Positions 50,864 to 61,430 of a stretch of 64,000 nt of DNA are shown here, piece after piece. The position numbers and the translations under genes were made by a program. Each line of letters begins with the position of its first letter. Within the stretch, counting starts at the first letter, position 1. Source of the DNA: Pseudanabaena mucicola str. Chao 1806 (lineage in GTDB: Bacteria > Cyanobacteriota > Cyanobacteriia > Pseudanabaenales > Pseudanabaenaceae); contig NZ_CP097329.1 in NCBI RefSeq assembly GCF_030323025.1, positions 3,582,001 to 3,646,000 on the forward strand, written 5' to 3'. Under the pieces are notes generated by a model, which searched no databases, was not told the origin of the DNA, and worked only from the letters and a program-made list of their open reading frames with translations.

Positions 50864-52306
50864 ATGACCCTCCGCATTTACAACACACTCACCCGTCGCA
50901 AAGAAGAATTTATTCCCCTCGAAGCAGGGATTGTGAAAATGTATGTTTGTGGTGTAACGGTCTATGACTATTGCCATTTGGGTCATGCCAGAGCCTATGT
51001 AGTTTGGGACATGATTCGCCGCTATTTAGCCACCAAATATCAGATTAAATTTGTCCAGAATATTACGGATATTGATGACAAGATTTTGAAACGGGCGCTA
51101 GAAAGAGAGACGACGATGCAGGCGATCGCCAATCAATATATCGCCACCTACGACGAGGACATGGCTAGGCTAAATGTTGAGAAAGCCGATGACTATCCTC
51201 GCGCTACGGAAACAATTCCTGAAATTATTGAACTCATTCAGAAGTTGATCGATCGCGATTATGCCTATGCTGTGGGTGGAGATGTTTATTATGCAGTGCA
51301 GAAATTCCCTAATTATGGCAAGCTATCTGGACGCAAGCTGGAAGATATGCAGGCAGGGGCTAGCGGTCGCGTCGATGATCAAGAAGAACAAAAGCGCTAT
51401 CCCTTTGACTTTGCATTATGGAAAGCGGCTAAACCGAATGAACCATTTTGGGAATCACCTTGGGGAAAAGGTCGTCCAGGCTGGCATATTGAATGCTCGG
51501 CAATGGTGCGATCGCGTTTAGGCGATACCATTGATATTCATGCTGGTGGCTCAGATTTACAATTCCCTCACCATGAGAATGAAATTGCCCAATCAGAAGC
51601 AGCTTCTAATCAGCCTTTGGCTAAATACTGGATGCACAATGGGTTTGTGAATATCGATGGCGAGAAGATGTCCAAATCGCTGAATAATTTCACAACTATT
51701 CGCGATTTGTTTGGCTATTTCGATCCGATGGCAATCCGTTTATTTATCCTCCAAGCGCAATACCGTCAACCCATTGACTTTACCGAAGAAGCGATTAATG
51801 CGGCTACTAAGGGCTGGGAAACAATTCGCGACAGCATGTTATTTGCTGCGGAGTTTGGTAAGCAATTAGGTTGGGCAAGTAGTGAAGTTCCATTAAGAGA
51901 TGATGTTGCTAATGCGATCGCTTGTTTTGAAGAAGCGATGGATGATGACTTTAATACGTCTGTGGCGATGTCCCATGTATTTGAATTAGCCAAAAAATTA
52001 CGTGCTGAGCGTAATTCTCTTTCTCATTCAGGTAAGACTGCTGCAAGTTCAGAAGTTCTCTTTCAAGATTGGCAATCCCTTAGCTATATGACCAATGTTT
52101 TAGGATTTGTGGCAAATATTAGTGATCGCCAAGTTCAGGAAGAGGGCATCAGTGAGACAGAAATTGAGGCTTTAATTCAGCAAAGGATTGAAGCGAAGAA
52201 GGCAAAGAACTATAAAGAAGGCGATCGCATTCGAGACGAGTTAAAAGCATTAGGGATTACCCTCATTGATCAAAAAGATGGCACAACGCGCTGGCTTAGA
52301 GCATAG
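50864..52306 (+). CDS. cysS: Cysteinyl-tRNA synthetase
   Basis: 480 residues, normal length. Zinc site and HIGH region: VKMYVCGVTVYDYCHLGHARAY near 25-45; further zinc ligands in PGWHIECSAM and FPHHENEIAQSEA; KMSKS is exact in DGEKMSKSLNNF near 268. The C-terminal anticodon-binding region ends with NYKEGDRIRDELKALGI. It charges tRNA-Cys. Single gene. Confidence 0.97.
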   Translation: MTLRIYNTLTRRKEEFIPLEAGIVKMYVCGVTVYDYCHLGHARAYVVWDMIRRYLATKYQIKFVQNITDIDDKILKRALERETTMQAIANQYIATYDEDMARLNVEKADDYPRATETIPEIIELIQKLIDRDYAYAVGGDVYYAVQKFPNYGKLSGRKLEDMQAGASGRVDDQEEQKRYPFDFALWKAAKPNEPFWESPWGKGRPGWHIECSAMVRSRLGDTIDIHAGGSDLQFPHHENEIAQSEAASNQPLAKYWMHNGFVNIDGEKMSKSLNNFTTIRDLFGYFDPMAIRLFILQAQYRQPIDFTEEAINAATKGWETIRDSMLFAAEFGKQLGWASSEVPLRDDVANAIACFEEAMDDDFNTSVAMSHVFELAKKLRAERNSLSHSGKTAASSEVLFQDWQSLSYMTNVLGFVANISDRQVQEEGISETEIEALIQQRIEAKKAKNYKEGDRIRDELKALGITLIDQKDGTTRWLRA

Positions 52307-52318
52307 TGTAAAACCAGT

Positions 52319-52361
52319 TAGAGAATTGTTTTCCCGCCGAAGGCGGGAAAACAATTCTCTA
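52319..52361. terminator. Perfect 20-bp-arm palindrome after cysS
   Basis: Arms 52319-52338 and 52342-52361 with loop GAA, 12 bp after the cysS stop. It could terminate cysS or be one of the palindromic repeats of this genome; it has no long T-run. Confidence 0.6.
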
Positions 52362-52385
52362 GTCTGAATTATGGGAGCAAAAAAT

Positions 52386-52784
52386 ATGGATAAATATCAA
52401 CAGATCCGCGAAGTCGGGACAAATGGCGATAACTACGATCTGAGTACGGAAGATCTGATCGAACAGTTCCAATATTGGGATGCTCAGTATGGGCTTGAAT
52501 TGAGTGATATCGAATTTGATGCGGTAACTGTGACCTTTAATGATTTGCCTGAGGACTTAACAAAGCTGGCGATCGAAATTTATGAGTTCTGTCCAGATGT
52601 GATCGATCAACATTTTGGTTGTATGGCTGATGCGATCGCCGTTGCCGAAGAATTTAATCAGCCTCTATCGGACGAAATCCAAGTTTTGCTGAAAGATATC
52701 GATCTGACTGATGAGGACTATGGGTTTGAGCTACTCAAGCGATCGCTCTCTATCCATAAAGCCATTACACTATGGTGGGATTAA
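52386..52784 (+). CDS. DUF4253-type protein
   Basis: 132 residues from the ATG at 52386, which has GGGAG nine bases upstream; the ATG at 52371 contains that sequence and is less likely. The protein is acidic, with EIYEFCPDVIDQHFGCMADAI matching the FCPD-V-DQ block of DUF4253. Function unknown. The stop codon region borders the MITE insertion at 52789. Confidence 0.75.
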   Translation: MDKYQQIREVGTNGDNYDLSTEDLIEQFQYWDAQYGLELSDIEFDAVTVTFNDLPEDLTKLAIEIYEFCPDVIDQHFGCMADAIAVAEEFNQPLSDEIQVLLKDIDLTDEDYGFELLKRSLSIHKAITLWWD

Positions 52785-52788
52785 TTAA

Positions 52789-52937
52789 CTGATGTTACGT
52801 GGAAGTTTCTAAGACCCTCACCCCTAGCCCCTCTCCCTTATGGGAGAGGGGAACAAGAAATTAGTCTAGCTCCCCCTCTCCCTTGATGGGAGAGGGGGCA
52901 GGGGGGTGAGGGTGATATTTGTTCCACGTAACATCAG
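52789..52937. mobile_element. MITE-like element, copy 2 (149 bp), inverted relative to copy 1
   Basis: Same terminal inverted repeats CTGATGTTACGTGGAA / TTCCACGTAACATCAG and internal hairpins as the element at 17707. The flanking direct repeat is TAATTAA (52782-52788 and 52938-52944). It has inserted into the 3' end of the DNA methyltransferase gene and supplies its last codons and stop. Confidence 0.88.
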
Positions 52938-54231
52938 TAATTAAATCAAATTTTTTGATTCTTGATTCAATTACATGGGCATCAACACTATATTTTTCTG
53001 TTGCTTTCAACATTTTTAGGCGTAATAGTTCGTCCTTTCCTAAATTAACTTTCTCTTGAGGCTGCATGATATTTATTCCTAAACTCGCACGTAATTGCTG
53101 GGCAACTGATCTAGCTAACAATGGTGGAACTGAGTTGCCAATTTGGCGGAAACCATGCCATTTTGTACTATGAAAGCGAAACCAATCAGGATAAGAATGT
53201 AATCTTGCTGCTTCTCGGACAGTTATACAACGTGGTTGTTCAGGATGAATTGGACGGGGAGCAGTGAATGCTCCTCGATTACTGGGAGTACCTGCCCTAA
53301 GAGTATTACAGATACCATCAGGATCAAGCTTTAAGAATCTACTGACTTTCTCAACTTCTCCATTTGCAGTTGAGCAAAAACGAATGATAGAAGTGGGACT
53401 ATGTACAGTACCAATACTCGAAGTCAGCAATTTAGAATCATATTGGCGAGGATAAGCAAGATCAAAAGGATCAACTCTTAAACCGCGTAAATACTCACCG
53501 TAAATGCTTTTCGGCTTCCGATAGGACGCAACACACCAATCTTGCTCGTTTAGCTCCTTATATCTAGTAATATCTGGCAAATCAGCGATCGCATCTTTGA
53601 CAGTTGGGCTATCTGGCAACTTCGCAAGCTCTTTAGGAATGTGTTTCGCTTTGGCGGGTTTGGTGATGGGGGATGGGTAATTGGGAAGTAGCAAATCTTG
53701 ACGACAGCCGATGAGAAATAATCTTTCGCGATGTTGCGGTACACCAAAATGTGCAGCATTCAACACTTGATAGGGTTTGAGAATCTTGTAACCACGTTTC
53801 TCAAAATTCTCAATTACCTCCTCCACAAATCTACGATGATTACCAACAGTCAAACCTTTGACATTTTCCATCACAAAATACTTGGCTCTTAGTTCCGTCA
53901 CTAAACGCATGAAATGTGACACTAACTGATTACGCGGATCATCAAAAGCACGTTTACCCATTAGGGAAAAACCTTGACAAGGTGGTCCCCCGAATACCAC
54001 ATCAACTTCGCGATCGCCTATGTCTGATTTTTGACGAATATCGTCCCCCGATATATCTGTAACACTAGCGCAAATCACTTTCCACATGGGGAAATTATAC
54101 TCATGGGTAGCACAATGGATGGGATCAATCTCCACCGAAGCAAGTACATCAAATCCTGCTTGCTCAAAACCCAAGGTCATTCCACCTACACCTGCAAATA
54201 GATCTACAGCGATCGGTCTTTGATTTCCCAT
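52861..54231 (-). CDS. DNA (cytosine-5) methyltransferase
   Basis: 456 residues. C5-methyltransferase motifs: IAVDLFAGVGGMTLGFEQAG (I), VVFGGPPCQGFSLMGKRAF with the catalytic Cys (IV), FVMENVKGL (VI), QHRERLFLIG (VIII) and the C-terminal RQIGNSVPPLLARSVA (X). No restriction enzyme gene is next to it, so it is an orphan. It resembles the cyanobacterial enzymes methylating CGATCG, the HIP1 core, but specificity cannot be read from sequence here. The last 20 or so residues (from TDVTWNKYHPHPPAPSP) are encoded by the MITE. Confidence 0.9.
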   Translation of the reverse strand: MGNQRPIAVDLFAGVGGMTLGFEQAGFDVLASVEIDPIHCATHEYNFPMWKVICASVTDISGDDIRQKSDIGDREVDVVFGGPPCQGFSLMGKRAFDDPRNQLVSHFMRLVTELRAKYFVMENVKGLTVGNHRRFVEEVIENFEKRGYKILKPYQVLNAAHFGVPQHRERLFLIGCRQDLLLPNYPSPITKPAKAKHIPKELAKLPDSPTVKDAIADLPDITRYKELNEQDWCVASYRKPKSIYGEYLRGLRVDPFDLAYPRQYDSKLLTSSIGTVHSPTSIIRFCSTANGEVEKVSRFLKLDPDGICNTLRAGTPSNRGAFTAPRPIHPEQPRCITVREAARLHSYPDWFRFHSTKWHGFRQIGNSVPPLLARSVAQQLRASLGINIMQPQEKVNLGKDELLRLKMLKATEKYSVDAHVIESRIKKFDLITDVTWNKYHPHPPAPSPIKGEGELD

Positions 54232-54287
54232 AATCTACAAAGCATCTACATATCAGCATAGATACTCTATCCTATAGCGCTTTGCAT

Positions 54288-54316
54288 AAAAAAGCCTTGC
54301 ATTGCAAGGCTTTTTT
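54288..54316 (-). terminator. Intrinsic terminator of the ABC transporter operon
   Basis: AAAAAAGCCTTGCA and TGCAAGGCTTTTTT form a hairpin with flanking A and T runs, directly downstream of the second permease gene. Confidence 0.85.
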
Positions 54317-54318
54317 GT

Positions 54319-55245
54319 TTATTCATTTGTCCCCAAAGCTCCTGGTGAACCACTCAAAGTCCTGCGCGGTGAACAGGTTGCGATCGTAATTATCAGAGTC
54401 ATAATGTAGGGAGCTGCATTGAATAGATAGCGATAGGAACTAATGCCCACAGCCTGCAAAGAAGGTCCGATCGCTTGAGCGCCACCAAACAAAAGAGCCG
54501 CCCATAGACAATGAATAGGCTGCCATCTCGCAAAAATCACCAGTGCGACCGCCATCAAACCCTGTCCACTAGAAATGCGTTCAGACCACAGTCCAGGGTA
54601 GTACAGCGATAAACTCGCACCACCAATTCCTGCTAAAAAACTACCTGCCACAATCGCCCCAGTTCTTACACCCACCACTGAAATCCCCATTGCTCTTGCG
54701 GCGCTAGGACTGTCTCCAACAGCACGCACATACAGACCCCAACGGGTTGAACTAAAGAACCACTGCATAATTGGCGCGATCGCTATACCAATCAAGAGTA
54801 AAGGACTAATCTTAAAAGCTTCCTGTATCTGTGGGTAACTACTCCAATTACCTAACTCAAATAAAGGCAGAGGAACCGCTTTGGGCTGAATAAAAGGTTT
54901 GCCAAAGAAAAATGCAATCCCACTACCGAAGATAATCATCGCGATGCCAACGGCAACATCACTAACTCGTGGGCGCTGTGATAACCAAGCATGAATTAAT
55001 CCTAATCCAACACCAGTCATTCCTGCGGCAAGCACACCAAGCCAAGGTGATTTCGTCAAATAAGAAACTGCATAGGCCGTCATCGCCCCAGTAAGTAATG
55101 TTCCTTCCAGCCCAAGATTAATTTTGCCAGCTTTTTCCGTAAGACATTCACCCAAGCTTACAAATAGAAACGGTGCGCTACCTCGAAAAGTCCCCGCAAC
55201 AATCGCCAGTGGCACGCTCATCCAACCAAGTGTATCGTCTGTCAT
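54319..55245 (-). CDS. BMP-type (nucleoside) ABC transporter permease 2
   Basis: 308 residues, about eight membrane segments. It belongs to the inner-membrane BPD_transp_2 family, with LTEKAGKINLGLEGTLLTGA near residue 35 (the usual NLGVEG motif) and GDSPSAARAMGISV in the cytoplasmic loop. It pairs with the permease upstream and the BMP lipoprotein. No ATPase gene is present in the cluster, so it must be supplied elsewhere. Confidence 0.85.
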   Translation of the reverse strand: MTDDTLGWMSVPLAIVAGTFRGSAPFLFVSLGECLTEKAGKINLGLEGTLLTGAMTAYAVSYLTKSPWLGVLAAGMTGVGLGLIHAWLSQRPRVSDVAVGIAMIIFGSGIAFFFGKPFIQPKAVPLPLFELGNWSSYPQIQEAFKISPLLLIGIAIAPIMQWFFSSTRWGLYVRAVGDSPSAARAMGISVVGVRTGAIVAGSFLAGIGGASLSLYYPGLWSERISSGQGLMAVALVIFARWQPIHCLWAALLFGGAQAIGPSLQAVGISSYRYLFNAAPYIMTLIITIATCSPRRTLSGSPGALGTNE

Positions 55246-55302
55246 AGTTTTGAATTTGGCTTTTAGCTTTAAGAATTACTTTCTGCGGTCAAAAACTCTA
55301 AG

Positions 55303-55379
55303 AGATCCCCCTCAATACCCCTTAAAAAGGGGGAAGAATTTAATTCTCCCCCCTTTTTAAGGGGGGCTGGGGGGGATCT
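55303..55379. repeat. Inverted repeat (AGATCCCCC type) between the permease genes
   Basis: AGATCCCCCTCAATACCCC... is mirrored by GGGGGGATCT at the other end, with a CCTTTTTAAGG-rich centre. This is a common cyanobacterial interspersed repeat; a degenerate copy is at 63693-63769. Confidence 0.75.
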
Positions 55380-55400
55380 AGTGAATTCTTAAATGGTTTA

Positions 55401-56534
55401 TTAAACAACATTTGCCGAAGCTTCAATCTCAACTTCAGACTCACGATCTTTAAAGAAGTTAAAACGACCGTAAAGTGATTCACTAAAAAGAATTGCAAGG
55501 AATACAATACCTTGGAAGAGTAGAACTGTTGCATCTGGCAATCCAAACGATCGCTGTAGGGCGCTACCGCTAGCCAAAATGCCACCCATTAATACAGCGA
55601 CTAGTACAGCTACTAAAGGATTTTGTCTGGCGATAAAAGCAACCAAAATACCACTATATCCATAGTCCGCATTGAGGGAAGCATTGGCACTGCCATGAAT
55701 TGCGGCAATTTCTACCATGCCCGCTAAACCTGCACAGGAACCGCCCAAAAAAGTCACAATTAAAGTGAGCTTACCTACGGGCAATCCTGCAATTTTAGCA
55801 GCGCGGATATTACCTCCGACAGTACGCACCGCAAAGCCAAAGGTAGTCCGATGAATTAGGAAATAGGCGATCGCACAGGCAACTAAGCCATAAATCAATC
55901 CATAATGCACTCGCGAGTTAGGTATGGTTTGCAGCATATTTGCTGCGACTAAGGGAAAACTAGATGGTTTATTGAGACTAGAAGGATCACGCATCGGACC
56001 CTCGACTAGAGTGTTTAGAACCGCGATCGCAACATAATTCATTAATAAACTACTGATGGTTTCGTTTACACCTCGATAATATTTAATTGCACCAACAAAC
56101 ATCACCCAAAGCCCACCTGTAATTAATCCAGCCATAGCCATCGCAATCTGTACTAATATGGGCGGCAGTGATGATGACAAGGCTAACCCAATTGAGATTG
56201 CTCCTAAACCACCGACAATTAGCGCACCCTCATTACCGATGATCGTCAATCCCAGCATCGCAGGTAAAGCCGTGCATAAAGATGTCAGCATTAGGGGTGC
56301 AGACCGAATTAATGTACCCTGCCACGAAAAACTATTACCAAAAGCTGATTGATAGATCGTGCTGTAAATAGCGAAAGGATTCTTTCCTTGCATAGCACAG
56401 AAAATCCCAAAAACAACTATCGAAGCAAGTACTGCTCCAATCGGAATGAGAATATTCTCGGATGTTGAACGCCAGCGATCGCGTAAATTCATATACCTGT
56501 AGCTGTTTTTTAGTAGTTTATATGCCAATGGCAA
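55401..56534 (-). CDS. BMP-type (nucleoside) ABC transporter permease 1
   Basis: 377 residues with about nine membrane segments. It has the LTSLCTALPAMLGLTIIGNEG motif near residue 90 and VGGNIRAAKIAGLPVGKL near 240, typical of the larger permease of the BMP/nucleoside transporters (YufP/RbsC-like). It sits between the lipoprotein and the second permease, with a repeat insertion before the latter. Confidence 0.85.
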   Translation of the reverse strand: MPLAYKLLKNSYRYMNLRDRWRSTSENILIPIGAVLASIVVFGIFCAMQGKNPFAIYSTIYQSAFGNSFSWQGTLIRSAPLMLTSLCTALPAMLGLTIIGNEGALIVGGLGAISIGLALSSSLPPILVQIAMAMAGLITGGLWVMFVGAIKYYRGVNETISSLLMNYVAIAVLNTLVEGPMRDPSSLNKPSSFPLVAANMLQTIPNSRVHYGLIYGLVACAIAYFLIHRTTFGFAVRTVGGNIRAAKIAGLPVGKLTLIVTFLGGSCAGLAGMVEIAAIHGSANASLNADYGYSGILVAFIARQNPLVAVLVAVLMGGILASGSALQRSFGLPDATVLLFQGIVFLAILFSESLYGRFNFFKDRESEVEIEASANVV

Positions 56535-56562
56535 AGAAGAAGCGCAATGCGCTTCTTCTTTA
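56533..56562 (-). terminator. Hairpin between the BMP lipoprotein and permease genes
   Basis: AAAGAAGAAGCGCA and TGCGCTTCTTCTTT form a stem within the operon. It may attenuate transcription so that the binding protein is made in excess over the permeases. Confidence 0.7.
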
Positions 56563-56573
56563 CAAGGTTGGAG

Positions 56574-57770
56574 TTAACTCTTAACGCTACCGATAACTCC
56601 TTCCACAAACCAATCCATCTTCTCAAGATCAAGATCAGTTTGTTTATATTCTTTGCCCTTGGCAATCACGACTTTACCAGTATTGTCCTTAATCTCGCCA
56701 GCATAGATTACCATGCTGCCATCCATGAACTTCGCTAGTACCTTCTCCGCTTCCTTCTTAGTAGCAGCGCTCACCGCACTGCCAAAAGGTGACACTTTAC
56801 AGAACTTCTCCTTGAGCCCACCTCGGATTAGGTGAGGAATACCTCCATCTGTTACTGATTTACCAGCCTTAAACCATTCCACATACTGAGTATATACACT
56901 AGTCCAATCCCATTCTGCACCAGTTAAATATCCATTAGGGGCAAGCTTCGACTGATTAGCATGATATCCAGTACAGTAAATCTTGCGCTTCTCCGCAGTT
57001 TCAATTACCACCTTGGGACTGTCTACGTGACAGGTCAACACATCCACACCTTGATCGATCATACTGTTAGCTGCTTCTGCTTCCTTCACAGGAACTGACC
57101 AATCACCTGTGAAAATAACTTGCACTGTTGCTTTGGGGTTGACACTACGTGCGCCAAGGGTGTAACTGTTGATATTGCGAACTACTTGTGGAATTGGTTT
57201 TGCAGCGACAAATCCTAGCTTGCCTGATTTCGTGGTTAAACCTGCGACAATACCCGCAATATATTCTGCTTCGTCAATATAGCCGAAATAACTGCCGATG
57301 TTTTTAGGATGTTTACCTTCGGTATACATGCCACCACAATGGAAGAATTGCACCTTCGGATTGGCAGCCGCAACTTTGAGAATATGTGGATCGAAGTAAC
57401 CAAAAGATGTTGGGAAGAGTGCTGAGACATTATTTTGATTAATCATACTCAGCATCGTTTCTTGAACAGTAGCTGTTTCCGCAACACTAGCTTCACTCAC
57501 AGTTTTGACATTAGGGATCTTGGTGATTGCTGTTTCACCTTCAAAGTGAGCTTGGCTATAACCAAAGTCATCCTTGGGCCCAACATAGATAAACCCAACG
57601 GTTAATAATGCTGACGCAGGTGATCCTGGTGTACTTGGTGCTGCTGTATTAGCTGTATTCGTAGGAGCTTGCTCTGTGCAACCTGCCCAAAGTTGAGAAG
57701 TTGCTCCAAAAGCTGCTGTAGCGATCGCGCCCCGAATAAACTTGCGACGTGGAATATAAATTGGACTCAT
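56574..57770 (-). CDS. BMP family substrate-binding lipoprotein of an ABC transporter
   Basis: 398 residues. The N-terminus has a twin-arginine-like RRKFIRGAIATAAFGA and a lipobox-like LWAGC at about 26-30, followed by a Thr/Pro/Ala linker. The mature part is a BMP (PnrA/Med) fold: FIYVGPKDDFGYSQAHFEG, FFHCGGMYTEGKHPKNIGSY and GYLTGAEWDWTSVYTQYVEW. The family binds purine nucleosides; exact substrate unknown. It is the first gene of the transporter operon. Confidence 0.88.
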   Translation of the reverse strand: MSPIYIPRRKFIRGAIATAAFGATSQLWAGCTEQAPTNTANTAAPSTPGSPASALLTVGFIYVGPKDDFGYSQAHFEGETAITKIPNVKTVSEASVAETATVQETMLSMINQNNVSALFPTSFGYFDPHILKVAAANPKVQFFHCGGMYTEGKHPKNIGSYFGYIDEAEYIAGIVAGLTTKSGKLGFVAAKPIPQVVRNINSYTLGARSVNPKATVQVIFTGDWSVPVKEAEAANSMIDQGVDVLTCHVDSPKVVIETAEKRKIYCTGYHANQSKLAPNGYLTGAEWDWTSVYTQYVEWFKAGKSVTDGGIPHLIRGGLKEKFCKVSPFGSAVSAATKKEAEKVLAKFMDGSMVIYAGEIKDNTGKVVIAKGKEYKQTDLDLEKMDWFVEGVIGSVKS

Positions 57771-57913
57771 GCCTTCATACCTTTTAAGGATTGAATGTTC
57801 TGGAAGTTAAGAAAAAACTATTAGTAGAAGTCTATAGCGTTTATAAGCTATCAAACATCATTTGTTACAAATGTATCACTAACTACCTGAGTTTAGACAT
57901 AACTATAGTTACA

Positions 57914-57952
57914 AAAACAGAAGGATACGCTTTGCGTATCCTTCTGTTTTTT
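57914..57952 (-). terminator. Intrinsic terminator of the porin gene
   Basis: AAAACAGAAGGATACGC and its complement with loop TTT, flanked by A and T runs. Perfect 17-bp stem just downstream of the porin stop. Confidence 0.88.
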
Positions 57953-57973
57953 TTGAAGTTCTAACCTCTGAAA

Positions 57974-59689
57974 TTAGAAGCTAAAGACTGCCTGCAAGTT
58001 ACCAACAAAGATAGTTGGATTACTGCTGAAGTTGTTAGGGCTAAAGATAGTATAGAAAGAAGGAACAAGAGAGATATTCTTGCTGATGGGATAAACATAC
58101 GAAATTTCTAAATCGTACTGTGTACCACCATCACCATTACCAGCAATTGGGAGCAAACCAGAGAACTTAAATGGCATACCGAAGGAAATCATCCCTTGAG
58201 CACCTTCTTTAAACAAATCAGGGAACGCTGCACCAACTTGGAATGTATTTATAATGGCTCTACCAAGAGAGATTCCAGCCCCACTATTAACATTAGCTGT
58301 GCCATATCCATAGCGCCCAAACAAACCAAATCCTTTGCTGACTAACCAATCAAAGTTAGCAACAAATACATCTGACTGAGCACTTGTTCCTGTAAATGTG
58401 CCCGGCAAGAAACCAGCTCCTCCTATAGTAGGCGAACCATTAGAATCAATATTAGAACGGCTATAAATCAATCTAAACTTAAATGCATCACTAGGCTTAA
58501 AACCAAGTTCAGCAGTGAGTGAATTGGAGCCAGAGAATAAACCTTTGCTTGGATTAGCAGCAGAACCAGTGTTGGCGAATTCATAACTTTCTGATAGGTA
58601 ACCAACCTTGAAATCAAATTGATTTCCCAAAGGAGTCATGAAAACAGCACCTGCACCACGCTTAGAAACGTTGAGTAACGAGCTATTGATGGAGTTAAAG
58701 GTTGAATTCCAAGGATAAATGAATCGATTGCCATCAAAGTATTTGTAAAAGTTCAAACGAGGACCAACGGCAAGTACCGCTTTTTCAAATACTGGGAAGG
58801 TATATGACAATTCACGCAATACAAAAGTATTAGCGGTAGCACCAGATTGCTGATCGGTAAATGGAACACCTGTAGAATTAAAGAAACCATTAGAGACGTA
58901 TTGGTTAGCAGGAGAGTTCCCATTACCAACGGCAAGTTGGGTTATCAATGAGTCCTTACCAGTAAAGGAAGTATTTAAGGTTAACCAAACCAAACCGCTA
59001 AAAGTTGTATTTGGAGCAGTACGAGTTACAGTTGCACCTGTACTAGTTTGCGCTTGAACATTACCAGCAGTAGCACCAGTAACGTTGAAGAAAGCAAGAC
59101 CACTTAGCTTGGTGGTAGTAGAGAATTGCTGAGCTTCGAGCTTCGTTACCTTAGCATCTAGAGCATCTACACGACCACGGAGGGTTGCCAACTCAGCCGC
59201 AAATTCTTCTTGTAGTTTTTGCAAAGTAGCGAGGTCTTCTTTGCTGACCTTATCAGCTAGCCCTGCGGAGATGATTTCATTGATTTTGTCCAAGCAAGCA
59301 TTTAAGCCAGCAGCAAACTCATAGCGGGTAGTTGCTTGTTTGCCACGGAAAGTGCGATCAGGATAACCTGCGATACATCCGTAGCGCTCAACTAGAGATT
59401 GCAATGCAGTAAAAGCCCAATCCGTGGGCTTTACATCGCTCAGTTGAGAAACAGAGGTAACATTCTGAGCTACTTCTTGTTTAGGACGGTTTAATTCTGT
59501 ATTGATCGCCCGAATTGTTTGCGATTCAGTTAGCTTTACCTCATTAGTAGGTAAGGAAGCCTGTAATGCGGGAGTTGAGGAAGCTTTAGATTGAACTTGA
59601 ACTTGACTTTGATTTTCTGCACTTACGCCTGTAGCGGCTGCTAGAACACTCAGCCCCAAGAGGACTGAAAGATTACTGATTTTTTTCAT
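57974..59689 (-). CDS. Iron uptake / OprB-type porin with SLH domain
   Basis: 571 residues. A signal peptide covers about residues 1-24 (cleavage near GVSAEN). An SLH domain is at about 82-150 (WAFTALQSLVERYGCIAGYPDRTF), then a coiled coil (KLQEEFAAELATLRGRVDALDAKVTKLEAQ), then a long beta-rich barrel ending in a C-terminal aromatic (QAVFSF). This architecture is that of cyanobacterial outer-membrane porins (SomA/OprB type, called iron uptake porins). It has its own terminator. Confidence 0.92.
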   Translation of the reverse strand: MKKISNLSVLLGLSVLAAATGVSAENQSQVQVQSKASSTPALQASLPTNEVKLTESQTIRAINTELNRPKQEVAQNVTSVSQLSDVKPTDWAFTALQSLVERYGCIAGYPDRTFRGKQATTRYEFAAGLNACLDKINEIISAGLADKVSKEDLATLQKLQEEFAAELATLRGRVDALDAKVTKLEAQQFSTTTKLSGLAFFNVTGATAGNVQAQTSTGATVTRTAPNTTFSGLVWLTLNTSFTGKDSLITQLAVGNGNSPANQYVSNGFFNSTGVPFTDQQSGATANTFVLRELSYTFPVFEKAVLAVGPRLNFYKYFDGNRFIYPWNSTFNSINSSLLNVSKRGAGAVFMTPLGNQFDFKVGYLSESYEFANTGSAANPSKGLFSGSNSLTAELGFKPSDAFKFRLIYSRSNIDSNGSPTIGGAGFLPGTFTGTSAQSDVFVANFDWLVSKGFGLFGRYGYGTANVNSGAGISLGRAIINTFQVGAAFPDLFKEGAQGMISFGMPFKFSGLLPIAGNGDGGTQYDLEISYVYPISKNISLVPSFYTIFSPNNFSSNPTIFVGNLQAVFSF

Positions 59690-59838
59690 GCCATCACACC
59701 AATTTAGAGAAAATTTGCTACATTATGAACAATTTGAGTAAAAGAATTAATTTTACAAGAATTGCTCACAGTATCAATACCGTAACTTATGGAAAGTTAA
59801 CAAAATTGGAAAGAAACAAATGTATTGTTAAATACATT

Positions 59839-60222
59839 CTAGTCCCAGTCATCATCCCAATCTTCATCGAAATCATCTCTAAACCCTTGTTTTTTCTTTG
59901 TAGATGGATTTACAAATGAATTTTTTGATGACGTTTTTTGAGATTCTGTTTGGCGCTTCTGGAAAGATGACTTAGAATTGGAAATAGTGAATTTTGGAAG
60001 ACTGGAAAATGAGAATTGGAGAGAGTTTCGAGAAAATTCCATGAATACACTCATTGCTGTCGCTCCTAGACCTGTACAAAAAATTAGTACTAGTCCTAAA
60101 GGTAGTTTGATAGATTCAAATGCTCCCAATTTTACGGTGACAAGAGATATGTTTTGGCTAGCAAAAATCGCCAGCCCCATAGAGCCAATCCACAAACCGA
60201 AATAAAGTAGTAAACGCAGCAT
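59839..60222 (-). CDS. LapA-domain-like small membrane protein
   Basis: 127 residues with two hydrophobic segments: LLLYFGLWIGSMGLAIFASQN (2-23) and LGLVLIFCTGLGATAMSVFM (42-61), separated by SLVTVKLGAFESIKLPLG as in LapA/DUF1049 proteins. The C-terminus is Ser/Lys-rich and ends in an acidic stretch with DEDWDDDWD. The role is unknown. The end of tgt is only 10 bp from its start, so the two may be co-transcribed. Confidence 0.7.
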   Translation of the reverse strand: MLRLLLYFGLWIGSMGLAIFASQNISLVTVKLGAFESIKLPLGLVLIFCTGLGATAMSVFMEFSRNSLQFSFSSLPKFTISNSKSSFQKRQTESQKTSSKNSFVNPSTKKKQGFRDDFDEDWDDDWD

Positions 60223-60231
60223 ATCTGGGAT

Positions 60232-61350
<1,119 letters not shown>

Positions 61351-61430
61351 TTACGATCCTTATTACAAACTTAGACTTAAAATCTACAGATTCAATCGGT
61401 CTCTAATTGTATCTCAATCTCACTTTACAA

